Source: an uncultured Clostridium sp. (lineage in GTDB: Bacteria; Bacillota; Clostridia; Oscillospirales; Acutalibacteraceae). Taken from it: a stretch of 22,136 nt of DNA. Shown piece after piece: positions 1 through 7,393 of the stretch. The position numbers were made by a program, and so were the translations under genes. Every line of letters starts with the position of its first letter. Position 1 is the first letter of the stretch. The notes below the pieces were generated by a model that saw only the letters and a list, made by a program, of their open reading frames with translations, had not been told where the DNA came from and searched no databases. Where the stretch lies: assembly GCA_902471875.1 (NCBI GenBank), contig CABRLN010000032.1:1-22136 (forward strand), written 5' to 3'.

Positions 1-369
1 CAAATGTGAATATGTTGCTGTAAAAACTTATGCAAAATATTAACTTTTTGTAAATACTAAAACATTGGAAAAAACTTTAAATTTTTTCAATAAATTTTCA
101 AGGTTAGAGAAATAATATATAGACATTCCAAGGAAAAATAAATAAAAAATCATGTAAAATCAAAAATATTAAAATTTTAAAAAATTTCAATAAAACTTCA
201 ATAATTTAGTATTATAATAAAATTACTTCAGATAAAACTAATATCTGCAAACAATTCTTTTAAAATAAAATATTTTAATAATTGCAATATTTCAATATTT
301 TTTCAAGGAATATGAATTATTATAAAAACATAAAAAATAAAAGATAAATTTTTGAAAGGATGAATTTTT
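1..369. other. AT-rich intergenic region upstream of htrA
   Basis: No gene is visible here. The stretch is extremely AT-rich and contains several imperfect, loosely repeated TTCAATA/TTTCAAGG-like words. A TATAAT hexamer lies at 213-218, but no convincing -35 element is spaced correctly from it, so I do not call a promoter. The ribosome binding site GAAAGGA (354-360) precedes the htrA start. Confidence 0.6.
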
Positions 370-1911
370 ATGAATAATAATTATAACGATCCATTCAACG
401 GTCAATACGGTAATGCAAATAACAATAATAATGACAATAACAATGTATATTCAAATTCGCCATATAATAATGCTGATTATCAAAATCCATATTCAAATAC
501 TAACATTCAGCAAAACATAACAGGCACAGAATATGATAATAATCTTTATTCCTCAAGTAACGCTTCACAATCAAGCTACAACAGCAGCTATACTGTACCA
601 AAGCACACAAAGAAAAAAGGCGGCAGCAAATCTGCACTAAAAATTATTGCAGCAGCACTTTGCTTTGGTATTATAGCAGGCGGTACAATGTTTGGCATTA
701 ACTATGCAGGCAATGAACTTACAAATACATCTTCAACTGCTTCAAGCCAATTATCAAACGGCAAAACTGCATCTACAATAAAAAATACATCAGGCGGTGA
801 GGTTGGCACAACATATGATGTTGCAACAGTTGTTCAGAATGTAATGCCTGCAATGGTATCAATAAACATTAAAGCTACTACGCAGGTAGAAAACCCTTAC
901 AGTCAATTCTTTAACTTTGGCTATGGCAACAACGATACTTATGAGTACCAGACAGAGGGCAGCGGTTCCGGCATTATTATTTCTGAAAACAGTTCAGAGC
1001 TTTTAATAGTAACAAACAATCATGTTGTTGAGGACGCTACAGAAATTAATGTAACCTTTGTAAATGAACAATCTTGTTCTGCAACAGTAAAAGGTACAGA
1101 CCCTGACCATGACTTAGCCGTTATTTCTGTTAAGCTTTCTGACATTCCGCAAGACACAAAAACTGCTATTTCAATAGCAACACTTGGCGACTCAACAAAA
1201 TTACAGCTTGGACAGCCTGCTATTGCAATAGGAAATGCACTTGGCTATGGACAGTCTGTAACTGTTGGTTATATAAGTGCATTAGAACGTGAGGTTCAAA
1301 TGACAGACAACACAATGTCTTTAATTCAAACAGATGCTGCTATAAACCCTGGTAACAGCGGCGGCGCATTGTTGGATATGAATGGAAATGTAATAGGTAT
1401 TAATTCTGCAAAATATACTGATACTGATGTTGAGGGCATGGGCTATGCTATACCAATATCTGTAGCAAGTCCTATTATTGACGACCTTATTAACAACACA
1501 ACTGTATCTGAAAGTCAACAGGCTTATCTTGGAATTATTGGTACCGATGTTACAACAAGCTATTCTCAGTCTTTTGGTCTTCCAGCAGGTGTTTATATAT
1601 CAAAGGTAAACAGCAGTTCTCCGGCAGCTAAAGCCGGTATTCAGGCAGGAGATATTATTACAAAGTTTGATGGTAAAGAAATTAGCACTATGAATGGTTT
1701 ACAAGCTAAGTTAAAGAACAAAAAAGCCGGAGACACTGTTGAGATTACACTGCAGCGTCAACAAGCAAATGGTGATTTTAAAGAAGAAACTGTTTCTGTT
1801 ACTCTTGGTGCTAAATCAGACGCACCTGAAATTAATGATAGCTCCTCAAGCAATTCTGACAACTATGGCCGTCAAAACAATAAAAACAGTCAAAACAGCT
1901 TTAGCTACTAA
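370..1911 (+). CDS. htrA: HtrA/DegP-family membrane-anchored serine protease with one PDZ domain
   Basis: Trypsin-like protease for quality control of misfolded extracytoplasmic proteins. Of 513 residues, about 1-89 are a cytoplasmic tail very rich in Asn, Ser and Tyr that ends in a basic patch (KKKGG). Residues 90-112 form one hydrophobic membrane segment, and a Ser/Thr linker follows. The protease domain spans about 150-380. Its catalytic triad is visible as His218 (TNNHVVEDA), Asp248 (HDLAV) and Ser330 (NPGNSGGAL). One PDZ domain covers about 385-480 (GVYISKV, AGIQAGDII), and the protein ends in another Ser/Asn-rich tail. The start is supported by GAAAGGA nine bases upstream. The catalytic domain and single PDZ match Bacillota HtrA/YkdA/YvtA proteins. 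The long Asn-rich N-terminus is unusual. The gene stands alone, and its 3' side carries three hairpins. Confidence 0.96.
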   Translation: MNNNYNDPFNGQYGNANNNNNDNNNVYSNSPYNNADYQNPYSNTNIQQNITGTEYDNNLYSSSNASQSSYNSSYTVPKHTKKKGGSKSALKIIAAALCFGIIAGGTMFGINYAGNELTNTSSTASSQLSNGKTASTIKNTSGGEVGTTYDVATVVQNVMPAMVSINIKATTQVENPYSQFFNFGYGNNDTYEYQTEGSGSGIIISENSSELLIVTNNHVVEDATEINVTFVNEQSCSATVKGTDPDHDLAVISVKLSDIPQDTKTAISIATLGDSTKLQLGQPAIAIGNALGYGQSVTVGYISALEREVQMTDNTMSLIQTDAAINPGNSGGALLDMNGNVIGINSAKYTDTDVEGMGYAIPISVASPIIDDLINNTTVSESQQAYLGIIGTDVTTSYSQSFGLPAGVYISKVNSSSPAAKAGIQAGDIITKFDGKEISTMNGLQAKLKNKKAGDTVEITLQRQQANGDFKEETVSVTLGAKSDAPEINDSSSSNSDNYGRQNNKNSQNSFSY

Positions 1912-1942
1912 TTGAGTATTACTAATAACTATATATTATTAT

Positions 1943-1991
1943 GTGGCTGCAGCACCTCTCTCCTTAATTTTAAAATATATTCTGCAGCCAC
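1943..1991 (+). other. Hairpin with 10-bp stem and pyrimidine-rich loop
   Basis: GTGGCTGCAG at 1943-1952 pairs perfectly with CTGCAGCCAC at 1982-1991. The 29-base loop begins with CACCTCTCTCCTTAA, which resembles an anti-Shine-Dalgarno sequence. It lies 31 bases after the htrA stop codon. It lacks a U-run, so it does not look like a simple terminator. Confidence 0.55.
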
Positions 1992-2051
1992 CAACCACAA
2001 TAACAACTTATTCATATATACATCTTATATCTTTATGATATAATCCCTTAA

Positions 2052-2113
2052 CTGCAGCGGTGTTCTACCCCCCTCTCTCTTAAGCTTTTATATTATTTAA
2101 CACACCGTTGCAG
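2052..2113 (+). other. Second hairpin with 12-bp stem and pyrimidine-rich loop
   Basis: CTGCAGCGGTGT at 2052-2063 pairs with ACACCGTTGCAG at 2102-2113, with one G-U wobble. The loop carries a C/T tract at about 2066-2080 (ACCCCCCTCTCTCTTAA). Both the CTGCAG stem word and the CTCTCTC-TTAA loop echo the hairpin at 1943-1991. Confidence 0.5.
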
Positions 2114-2189
2114 CTATCCCTCCAAACATAATTAAATATATTTTAGATAACTTCTAACCTTAACATAAATTATTTCTCTTTCTTTCAAA

Positions 2190-2235
2190 AAAGGTGCTGT
2201 CGCAAATGAATAAAATCATTTGCGGCAGCACCTTT
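2190..2235. terminator. 20-bp hairpin, probable terminator or palindromic repeat
   Basis: A 20-base arm at 2190-2209 pairs with 2216-2235 across a 6-base loop (ATAAAA), with one G-U wobble. The minus-strand 3' side runs into six T residues, a good intrinsic-terminator tail. The + strand has only CTTTGAG. The length and near-perfection also suit a dispersed palindromic repeat. It may end the htrA transcript, or act as a second barrier after the FTR-type gene. Confidence 0.6.
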
Positions 2236-2393
2236 GAGTATTTATATTTAGACTATTAAAAAGATATCAACTTTTAGATAACCATAATTATAATATAAAT
2301 AAAGTTAAGTAATACTTAAAATTATGGCAGCAAATACTTGAAATGTAAAATAACAAATAAGGAAATGAGTTTAGCTTAATTACCGCTTTGTAT

Positions 2394-2440
2394 AAAAACA
2401 GACCGAAAGCTATAATATTAATGTACTTCGGTCTGTTTTT
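2394..2440. terminator. Bidirectional intrinsic terminator after the trx-FTR pair
   Basis: AAAAACAGACCGAA at 2394-2407 and TTCGGTCTGTTTTT at 2427-2440 form a perfect 14-bp stem with T-runs on both strands. It lies 28 bases beyond the stop codon of the FTR-type gene and most likely terminates that minus-strand transcript. Confidence 0.85.
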
Positions 2441-2468
2441 GTTAATTTAAATTTTATATGCATAGTTA

Positions 2469-2666
2469 TTACTTATTGTCTTTGTAATACAGCATACAAT
2501 GACAATAACCTGTAAAATTTGGGTCTTTTATTTGCTCGCGAAACTCCTTGCACATACATTTGTTATCCTCTGACTTTTCAAGTCTGCAAGGGCAATAACC
2601 ATTTTTCTGTTTTAAACCCTCTTTTATTTTTGCAACAAGCTCTTTGTTTGGATTAAGAGTAATCAT
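2469..2666 (-). CDS. Ferredoxin-thioredoxin reductase catalytic (beta chain)-type small protein
   Basis: Short Fe-S disulfide reductase domain that would pass ferredoxin electrons to thioredoxin. The 65 residues contain the three diagnostic cysteine pairs: CPC (25-27), CMC (37-39) and CHCML (55-59). By analogy with plant FTR, Cys25, Cys37, Cys39 and Cys55 would hold a [4Fe-4S] cluster, and Cys27 and Cys57 would be the redox pair. The spacing is CPC-X9-CMC-X15-CHC, unlike the X16 and X8 of the plant enzyme, and no variable (alpha) chain lies nearby. I place the start at the internal ATG (2664-2666) rather than seven codons upstream. AGGTGA sits five bases before it, and its TGA is the stop codon of the thioredoxin gene, so the two genes are translationally adjacent. 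The adjacent thioredoxin is the obvious partner (inference). Confidence 0.85.
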   Translation of the reverse strand: MITLNPNKELVAKIKEGLKQKNGYCPCRLEKSEDNKCMCKEFREQIKDPNFTGYCHCMLYYKDNK

Positions 2667-2670
2667 AATA

Positions 2671-2985
2671 TCACCTGTACTTTTCAACTAAAGCAAGTAA
2701 GTCATCTTTTGCTGTATAACCAACCTGTGTACTTACACACTCACCGTTTTTAAACAACATAATTGTAGGAATAGACATTACACCGTAAAGCATAGCAAGG
2801 TCTTGCTGTTCATCAACATTTATTTTGCCTACTGTAATATCGTCAAGCTCTTCTGCCAGTTGTTCAATAATTGGTGCCTGCATTTGACATGGTCCGCACC
2901 ACGTTGCCCAAAAGTCAACCAACGCTAAACCTTTGTTTTTGGAAACCAACTCTTCAAAATTGTCTTTTGTTATTTCAAATTCCAT
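2671..2985 (-). CDS. trxA: Thioredoxin
   Basis: Cytoplasmic dithiol-disulfide oxidoreductase of 104 residues, the standard length. The active site WCGPC is at residues 29-33 (Cys30/Cys33) within the family signature VDFWATWCGPC. The cis-proline loop SIPT places Pro73 opposite it. AGGAGGTT lies seven to eight bases before the start. Its stop codon is embedded in the ribosome binding site of the downstream FTR-type gene, so the two are almost certainly co-transcribed. The gene follows tex on the same strand after a 148-base gap that contains a TATAAT (3029-3034, minus strand). It may therefore have its own promoter, although I see no good -35. Confidence 0.97.
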   Translation of the reverse strand: MEFEITKDNFEELVSKNKGLALVDFWATWCGPCQMQAPIIEQLAEELDDITVGKINVDEQQDLAMLYGVMSIPTIMLFKNGECVSTQVGYTAKDDLLALVEKYR

Positions 2986-3133
2986 AATATATAACCTCCT
3001 GATTATTATTAAATAAATCTACATTTTTATTATACAACATTTTTCCCTTAATCTACATTAACAAAAAGTAAATTATTTAATAAAATAATCTTTCTTAAAA
3101 ATAGCATATAAACCGACTTTTTTATTAACATAA

Positions 3134-5278
3134 TTAATATCTCATTGTTAGGCTTATTCTGTTTTTATCTTGGTCAACACCCAATACCTTAACATTTACA
3201 ATATCGCCAACCTTTAAAACCTCACTGGGGTGTTTAATGTATTTATCACAAATTTGCGATATATGTACAAGTCCGTCTTGATGAACACCAATGTCAACAA
3301 ACACACCAAAGTCTATAACATTTCGCACAGTGCCTTTAAGCTCCATTCCCTCCTTAATGTCATTTATATCAAGCACGTCCGTTCTCAACATTGGTGCAGG
3401 CAATTCATCACGAGGGTCACGTCCCGGCTTTGCAAGCTCTTTTATAATATCATTAAGAGTTGGAATATCAACTTCAGTTTCTTTTGAAAGCTTGTTTATG
3501 CCATAAACATTTGCTTTTTCTGCAATATCTGTTAAAGCTCCCTGTAAATCCTTTTTATTATATCCTAATGTTTCAATCAGCTTTTCTGCCGATTTATAAG
3601 ATTCCGGGTGCACTGCAGTGTTATCCAAATTGTTTTTGCTTTCGGGTACTCTTAAAAAACCTGCACATTGTTCAAAAGCTTTTGGTCCCAACTTTGGTAC
3701 TTTCTTTAGCTCCGCCCTTGTTTTAAATTCTCCGTTTTCTTCTCGGTAAGCAACTATATTTTTACATACGGTTTCACTTAAACCCGATACACGCTTTAAA
3801 AGTGCCGGTGAAGCTGTGTTAAGGTCTGCTCCAACCGAATTTACGCAGTCCTCCACTACACCGTCAAGAGTTTCTCCAAGCCTTTTTTGAGGCATGTCGT
3901 GCTGATATTGACCAACACCAATTGCCTTTGGTTCTATTTTAACCAGTTCTGCAAGAGGGTCCTGCAAACGTCTTGCAATAGAAACTGCACTTCGAAGTGT
4001 AAGGTCAAGGTCAGGAAGCTCGCTTACTGCCAGCTTTGAAGCTGAATATACCGACGCACCTGCCTCGTTCACCACCATATAACTAACAGGTTTTGAAGCG
4101 GATTTTATAACATCAACCGCAAACATTTCTGTTTCTTTGCTTGCTGTACCATTACCTATTGAAATAATATCTACATTATGCTTTTCAATAAGATAAAGTA
4201 ATTTTTCTTTTGATTGCTTTACCTTAACCTCTGAATGGGTTGGATAAATAACAGCTGTATCCAAAACCTTACCTGTACCGTCAACTACCGCAACCTTACA
4301 GCCTGTGCGGTAACCGGGGTCAAGCCCCAACACTACTTTTCCTTTTACAGGAGGCTGCATTAAAAGTTGTTTTAAATTTACTGCAAAAACCTTCATTGCA
4401 CTTTCGGCAGATTTCTCGGTAAGGTCATTTCTTATTTCACGCTCAATAGATGGATAAATAAGCCTTTTATAAGCATCATCACAAGCTTCTTTAATAACGT
4501 CTGCACTTATACAGTTAGGATTTGTAATTATAAGTGAATATATAACATTCAGCGGTTTTTCTGCAGGTAAATCTATAGATACCTTTAAAAAACCTTCTTT
4601 TTCACCACGGTTAACAGCAAGAACCCTATGTCCTGCAATTTTATTTACAGGCTCTCTGAATTCGTAATACATTCTGTAAACACTATCTTTGTCGCTGTCA
4701 ACTGCTGTTGAAACAACAACACCGTTTAATACTGTAAGATTACGTACACGTTTACGTATTTCTGCATTATCAGAAATTTGTTCTGCTATAATATCCATTG
4801 CTCCTGCCAAGGCTTCTTCTGCCGTAGCAACACCCTTATCTTCATTAATATAATCCTCAGCGGCTGTAAGAGGAATAAATTTAATGTTTTGTTTTAAAAT
4901 ATCATCTGCTAATGGCTGTAAACCCTTTTCTTTGGCTACAGAAGCTCTTGTTTTTCTTTTTGGTCTGAATGGTCGGTAAATATCCTCAAGTTCACTTAAT
5001 GTTACAGCATCATCAAGAGATTTTGCCACATCATCTGTCAGGTTATCCTGAGATTTTATAAGTTCTCTAATTTCTTCACGTCTTTTATCAAGTCCTCGCA
5101 GATAATCCAGTTTTTCACAAAATTCTCTTATCAACTGGTCATCCATAGAACCGTGCATTTCTTTTCGATACCTTGCAATAAAGGGTATGGTGTTGCCTTC
5201 ATCAACAAGGTTTATTATATTCTCTGCATATTCCTGCTTAATTTTAAACTGTTCTGAAAGTACTAAAGAATAATCCAT
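3134..5278 (-). CDS. tex: Tex family RNA-binding transcription accessory protein
   Basis: Nucleic-acid-binding protein of the Tex/YqgF/S1 family, thought to act around the transcription machinery. The full family architecture is present in 714 residues. There is an N-terminal helical/helix-turn-helix part (LSEQFKIKQEYAENI, IPFIARYRKE). A YqgF RNase H-like domain starts near residue 319 (GLDPGYRTGCKVAVVDGTG). A helix-hairpin-helix pair covers about 486-543 (LLKRVSGLSETVCKNIVAYR). A C-terminal S1 domain covers about 643-714 (GTVRNVIDFGVFVDIG, DGLVHISQI). I use the ATG at 5276-5278, ten codons inside the longest frame, because AAAGGAGATAAA sits directly before it. The length is normal and nothing is missing. 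No clear terminator separates it from trxA. Confidence 0.96.
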   Translation of the reverse strand: MDYSLVLSEQFKIKQEYAENIINLVDEGNTIPFIARYRKEMHGSMDDQLIREFCEKLDYLRGLDKRREEIRELIKSQDNLTDDVAKSLDDAVTLSELEDIYRPFRPKRKTRASVAKEKGLQPLADDILKQNIKFIPLTAAEDYINEDKGVATAEEALAGAMDIIAEQISDNAEIRKRVRNLTVLNGVVVSTAVDSDKDSVYRMYYEFREPVNKIAGHRVLAVNRGEKEGFLKVSIDLPAEKPLNVIYSLIITNPNCISADVIKEACDDAYKRLIYPSIEREIRNDLTEKSAESAMKVFAVNLKQLLMQPPVKGKVVLGLDPGYRTGCKVAVVDGTGKVLDTAVIYPTHSEVKVKQSKEKLLYLIEKHNVDIISIGNGTASKETEMFAVDVIKSASKPVSYMVVNEAGASVYSASKLAVSELPDLDLTLRSAVSIARRLQDPLAELVKIEPKAIGVGQYQHDMPQKRLGETLDGVVEDCVNSVGADLNTASPALLKRVSGLSETVCKNIVAYREENGEFKTRAELKKVPKLGPKAFEQCAGFLRVPESKNNLDNTAVHPESYKSAEKLIETLGYNKKDLQGALTDIAEKANVYGINKLSKETEVDIPTLNDIIKELAKPGRDPRDELPAPMLRTDVLDINDIKEGMELKGTVRNVIDFGVFVDIGVHQDGLVHISQICDKYIKHPSEVLKVGDIVNVKVLGVDQDKNRISLTMRY

Positions 5279-5371
5279 TTTATCTCCTTTGATATTTAAA
5301 ATATACAATAATTTTATATTTATTAATTTGTAATCAATTAGGTAATAATTATAACATATTTTTTATAAAAA

Positions 5372-5416
5372 CAAAACCCATACCGCCTGCTTATATGCAC
5401 AGCTGTATGGGTTTTG
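5372..5416. terminator. Intrinsic terminator of the five-gene ATP-grasp/deacylase operon
   Basis: CAAAACCCATAC at 5372-5383 pairs perfectly (12 bp) with GTATGGGTTTTG at 5405-5416 across a 21-base loop. On the minus strand the stem is followed by a T-rich tail (TTTTGTTTTTAT). It lies 55 bases beyond the last gene of the operon and before tex. Confidence 0.8.
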
Positions 5417-5471
5417 TATGTTTGGGAATTAATTTATAGAAATATATCTTAGAAAGCATTAAATAAGAGGA

Positions 5472-6410
5472 TTAAATAAAATTATCATTAGGTATAATTC
5501 TAAACAACGGTGTATGAGAGTAAATAATTGGCTGTGACGCATGAAAGAACACAGTACCGTTTACAGGCGACTTAACCTTGTCAATAACAACACCTGTGCG
5601 TGGGTCAACAATCTCTGCAATTAAGTCACCCTCGTCAACTCTTGAATTAACATTTGCATATCTTATAAAAAAGCCTGCTACATTAGATTTTACATTTACA
5701 AGGTTATGCCCCTCTATAAACTGCGAAACATAACCTTGGTGACAGTTATAATCTATAATTCCTTTTTTGCTTAAAAAGCACAACACTGCATTTACGCCTA
5801 TTCTGGCACCCTGCAAATCAATTTTTTCGGTAGCATTTGTATAAACAGAAAATGCTTTAGTCTGCCATAACTGCCAATTGTAATTTAATGTGGTGGTATC
5901 GTAAGGTCTTGAATTTCTTCTAAATATATAAGGCAAGCCAAAATTTTTGGCGTCGTCAACATTTTCAAAGCCTGTCTTCATAATTCTAACATGAGGAATA
6001 AAATTGCCCTGCATATAAAAGCTGGTAAACTGAATTCCATATTCATAGTCATTAATGTGCTTAAACACACCTCCGGCAATTCTTTGGGTAGTTTCACCCA
6101 AGTCATAGCCCGGAAACATACGGTTAATATCAGTGTCGTCTGTACACCAAAACCTTTTGCCTATATTCATTGAATGGCTGTTAACAGTGGGAATAACCAT
6201 TATAGATTTATCGCCTTTTATTTTTCCCTGACGTTCAAGCTGACTGAAAATTTTAATTAACTGCGAGCATAGAAAAACCTGTTGAACCTCGTTACCTCTT
6301 GTAGCACCAACTATACAAACAGACTTTTTGCCTTTACCAAAGCTATAGCCCTTAACCCTCATATTATCTCTATAAACTGATTTTAATTCATATAAAATTT
6401 TTTCTTCCAT
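5472..6410 (-). CDS. Catalytically impaired AstE/aspartoacylase-like paralogue (predicted pseudoenzyme)
   Basis: Homologous to the succinylglutamate desuccinylase/aspartoacylase (M14-like zinc deacylase) encoded just upstream. The fold markers persist: IVGATRGNE at 33-41, DINRMFPG at 94-101 and a C-terminal beta-rich barrel-sandwich-like domain (GTVFFHASQPI). The key residues do not. The first zinc-ligand position of the GxHGxE motif is Arg38 (RGNE), although Glu41 remains. The DIH zinc-ligand motif reads GIQ (Gln127). The VVEMG segment carrying the proposed catalytic Glu aligns with YTNAT. It therefore probably no longer hydrolyses amides and may be a partner or binding subunit. The start is the internal ATG at 6408-6410 (312 residues), because AGGAGG lies six bases before it and overlaps the upstream TAG. 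It is the last gene of the operon. Confidence 0.85.
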   Translation of the reverse strand: MEEKILYELKSVYRDNMRVKGYSFGKGKKSVCIVGATRGNEVQQVFLCSQLIKIFSQLERQGKIKGDKSIMVIPTVNSHSMNIGKRFWCTDDTDINRMFPGYDLGETTQRIAGGVFKHINDYEYGIQFTSFYMQGNFIPHVRIMKTGFENVDDAKNFGLPYIFRRNSRPYDTTTLNYNWQLWQTKAFSVYTNATEKIDLQGARIGVNAVLCFLSKKGIIDYNCHQGYVSQFIEGHNLVNVKSNVAGFFIRYANVNSRVDEGDLIAEIVDPRTGVVIDKVKSPVNGTVFFHASQPIIYSHTPLFRIIPNDNFI

Positions 6411-6420
6411 AATTATCCTC

Positions 6421-7350
6421 CTAGGCAAGAATTCTTGCAATTAATGAACCTTCTGAAACAATAGGATACTCACGAAGCGTAAATACAATTCCGTCTGTTT
6501 CGGCCAGTATTTCTTGAACAATATCACCTGTAAGAGGATTAAGTATATCACCAATATGGTCACCTTTTTTAACGTTTTTCCAATGTTCAACAGCAGGCAC
6601 AAACACCCCTGATTCACCTGCATTAATAAACGATACTTCGCCGTCTTCTGAAATAATTGGTTCTTTCGGCACAATAACATCTCCACTCCAAATACCAAGT
6701 TCTTTCATTAATACAAAAATTCCGTCAACAAGCTGGTCGCCGTATTCCTTGGTAATTCTCATACCAACACCCATTTCAACAACCAGCATAGGCGTACCTA
6801 TACTGTTAAGAGAATATGCAAGGGTTGATTCAAGCACCGTTGCAGAAGAATGCACCCATATGTAGTCAATATTTATCAATTTTGCATACGGTACAAGAAC
6901 CTCCTTTGTAATTTCGTTAATTCTTACCTGCGGAATTTCCTTTAAAAAAATGTTACTGGCGTGAATGTCTATTGAAACATCACTGCCACGCAAATCTTCT
7001 ACAATTTTTGAAGCTACATATTCAGGCATTGAACCATTTTTAGAACCTGGGAAAATCCTGTTCATATCAAGGTCAAATGCAGGAATGCCTCTTGTAATTG
7101 AATCTATGCCCAATGGGTTAATTGCAGGGTAAATATCGACAATACCTTGAAGGCAATCATAATTTTCTTTAATTCTTCGCTGAAGCTCGTAGCACACATA
7201 CTGACCCTCAAGCTCGTCACCGTGCGTACCAGTTACAATACTTATACGCTTTTCATCACCTTGCAGTCCTTTTTTGGGTACAAGACGATTTTTTTTAATC
7301 ATTAATGTTTCATCAACCGGCAAACCGACTGTTGCAATGGTTTCTACCAT
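6421..7350 (-). CDS. Succinylglutamate desuccinylase/aspartoacylase family zinc deacylase
   Basis: Zinc-dependent amide hydrolase of the AstE/AspA family, which removes acyl groups from amino acids or amide conjugates. The substrate here cannot be read from sequence. In 309 residues the zinc site is intact: His43 and Glu46 in GTHGDE, and His130 in DIH. DMNRIFPG (95-102) and Glu192 in VVEMGVG also fit the family. The C-terminal part, about 225-309, is a barrel-sandwich-like domain (KKGDHIGDILNPLTG). GAAAGGAAT lies seven bases before the start. The gene is 43 bases downstream of the transglutaminase gene and 10 bases upstream of its degenerate paralogue. With the ATP-grasp ligase in the same operon, a role in removing or recycling what the ligase attaches is plausible (inference). 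Arginine catabolism is unlikely, because no ast genes are present. Confidence 0.9.
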   Translation of the reverse strand: MVETIATVGLPVDETLMIKKNRLVPKKGLQGDEKRISIVTGTHGDELEGQYVCYELQRRIKENYDCLQGIVDIYPAINPLGIDSITRGIPAFDLDMNRIFPGSKNGSMPEYVASKIVEDLRGSDVSIDIHASNIFLKEIPQVRINEITKEVLVPYAKLINIDYIWVHSSATVLESTLAYSLNSIGTPMLVVEMGVGMRITKEYGDQLVDGIFVLMKELGIWSGDVIVPKEPIISEDGEVSFINAGESGVFVPAVEHWKNVKKGDHIGDILNPLTGDIVQEILAETDGIVFTLREYPIVSEGSLIARILA

Positions 7351-7393
7351 AACTAAAATTCCTTTCCGTTATTAATTCACTGTATAAAAATTA

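Larger units (their letters stand above)
1912..2468. other. Intergenic region with four hairpins between htrA and the FTR-type gene
   Basis: No protein gene was found. The region holds two loosely similar hairpins with pyrimidine-rich loops (1943-1991 and 2052-2113), a long 20-bp hairpin (2190-2235) and the bidirectional terminator at 2394-2440. Between 2240 and 2390 I see only AT-rich sequence. The two flanking genes converge on this region. Confidence 0.6.

Noticed and set aside
60..320. Recurring TTCAATA/TTTCAAGG words upstream of htrA as possible iterons
   Set aside because: The copies are short, irregularly spaced and made almost only of A and T, so chance similarity is likely.
2039..2044. 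TATAAT that could start a small RNA within the htrA 3' region
   Set aside because: No -35 or TG extension is present, and such hexamers are frequent in AT-rich DNA. The transcript is more simply explained by readthrough from htrA.
3230..3726. Open frames on the + strand opposite tex
   Set aside because: They lack ribosome binding sites and their translations look random. They lie wholly inside the well-supported tex gene.
5472..6410. Second deacylase as a decaying pseudogene
   Set aside because: The frame is full length, has an excellent ribosome binding site coupled to the upstream stop codon, and keeps non-catalytic motifs, which argues for a functional protein.
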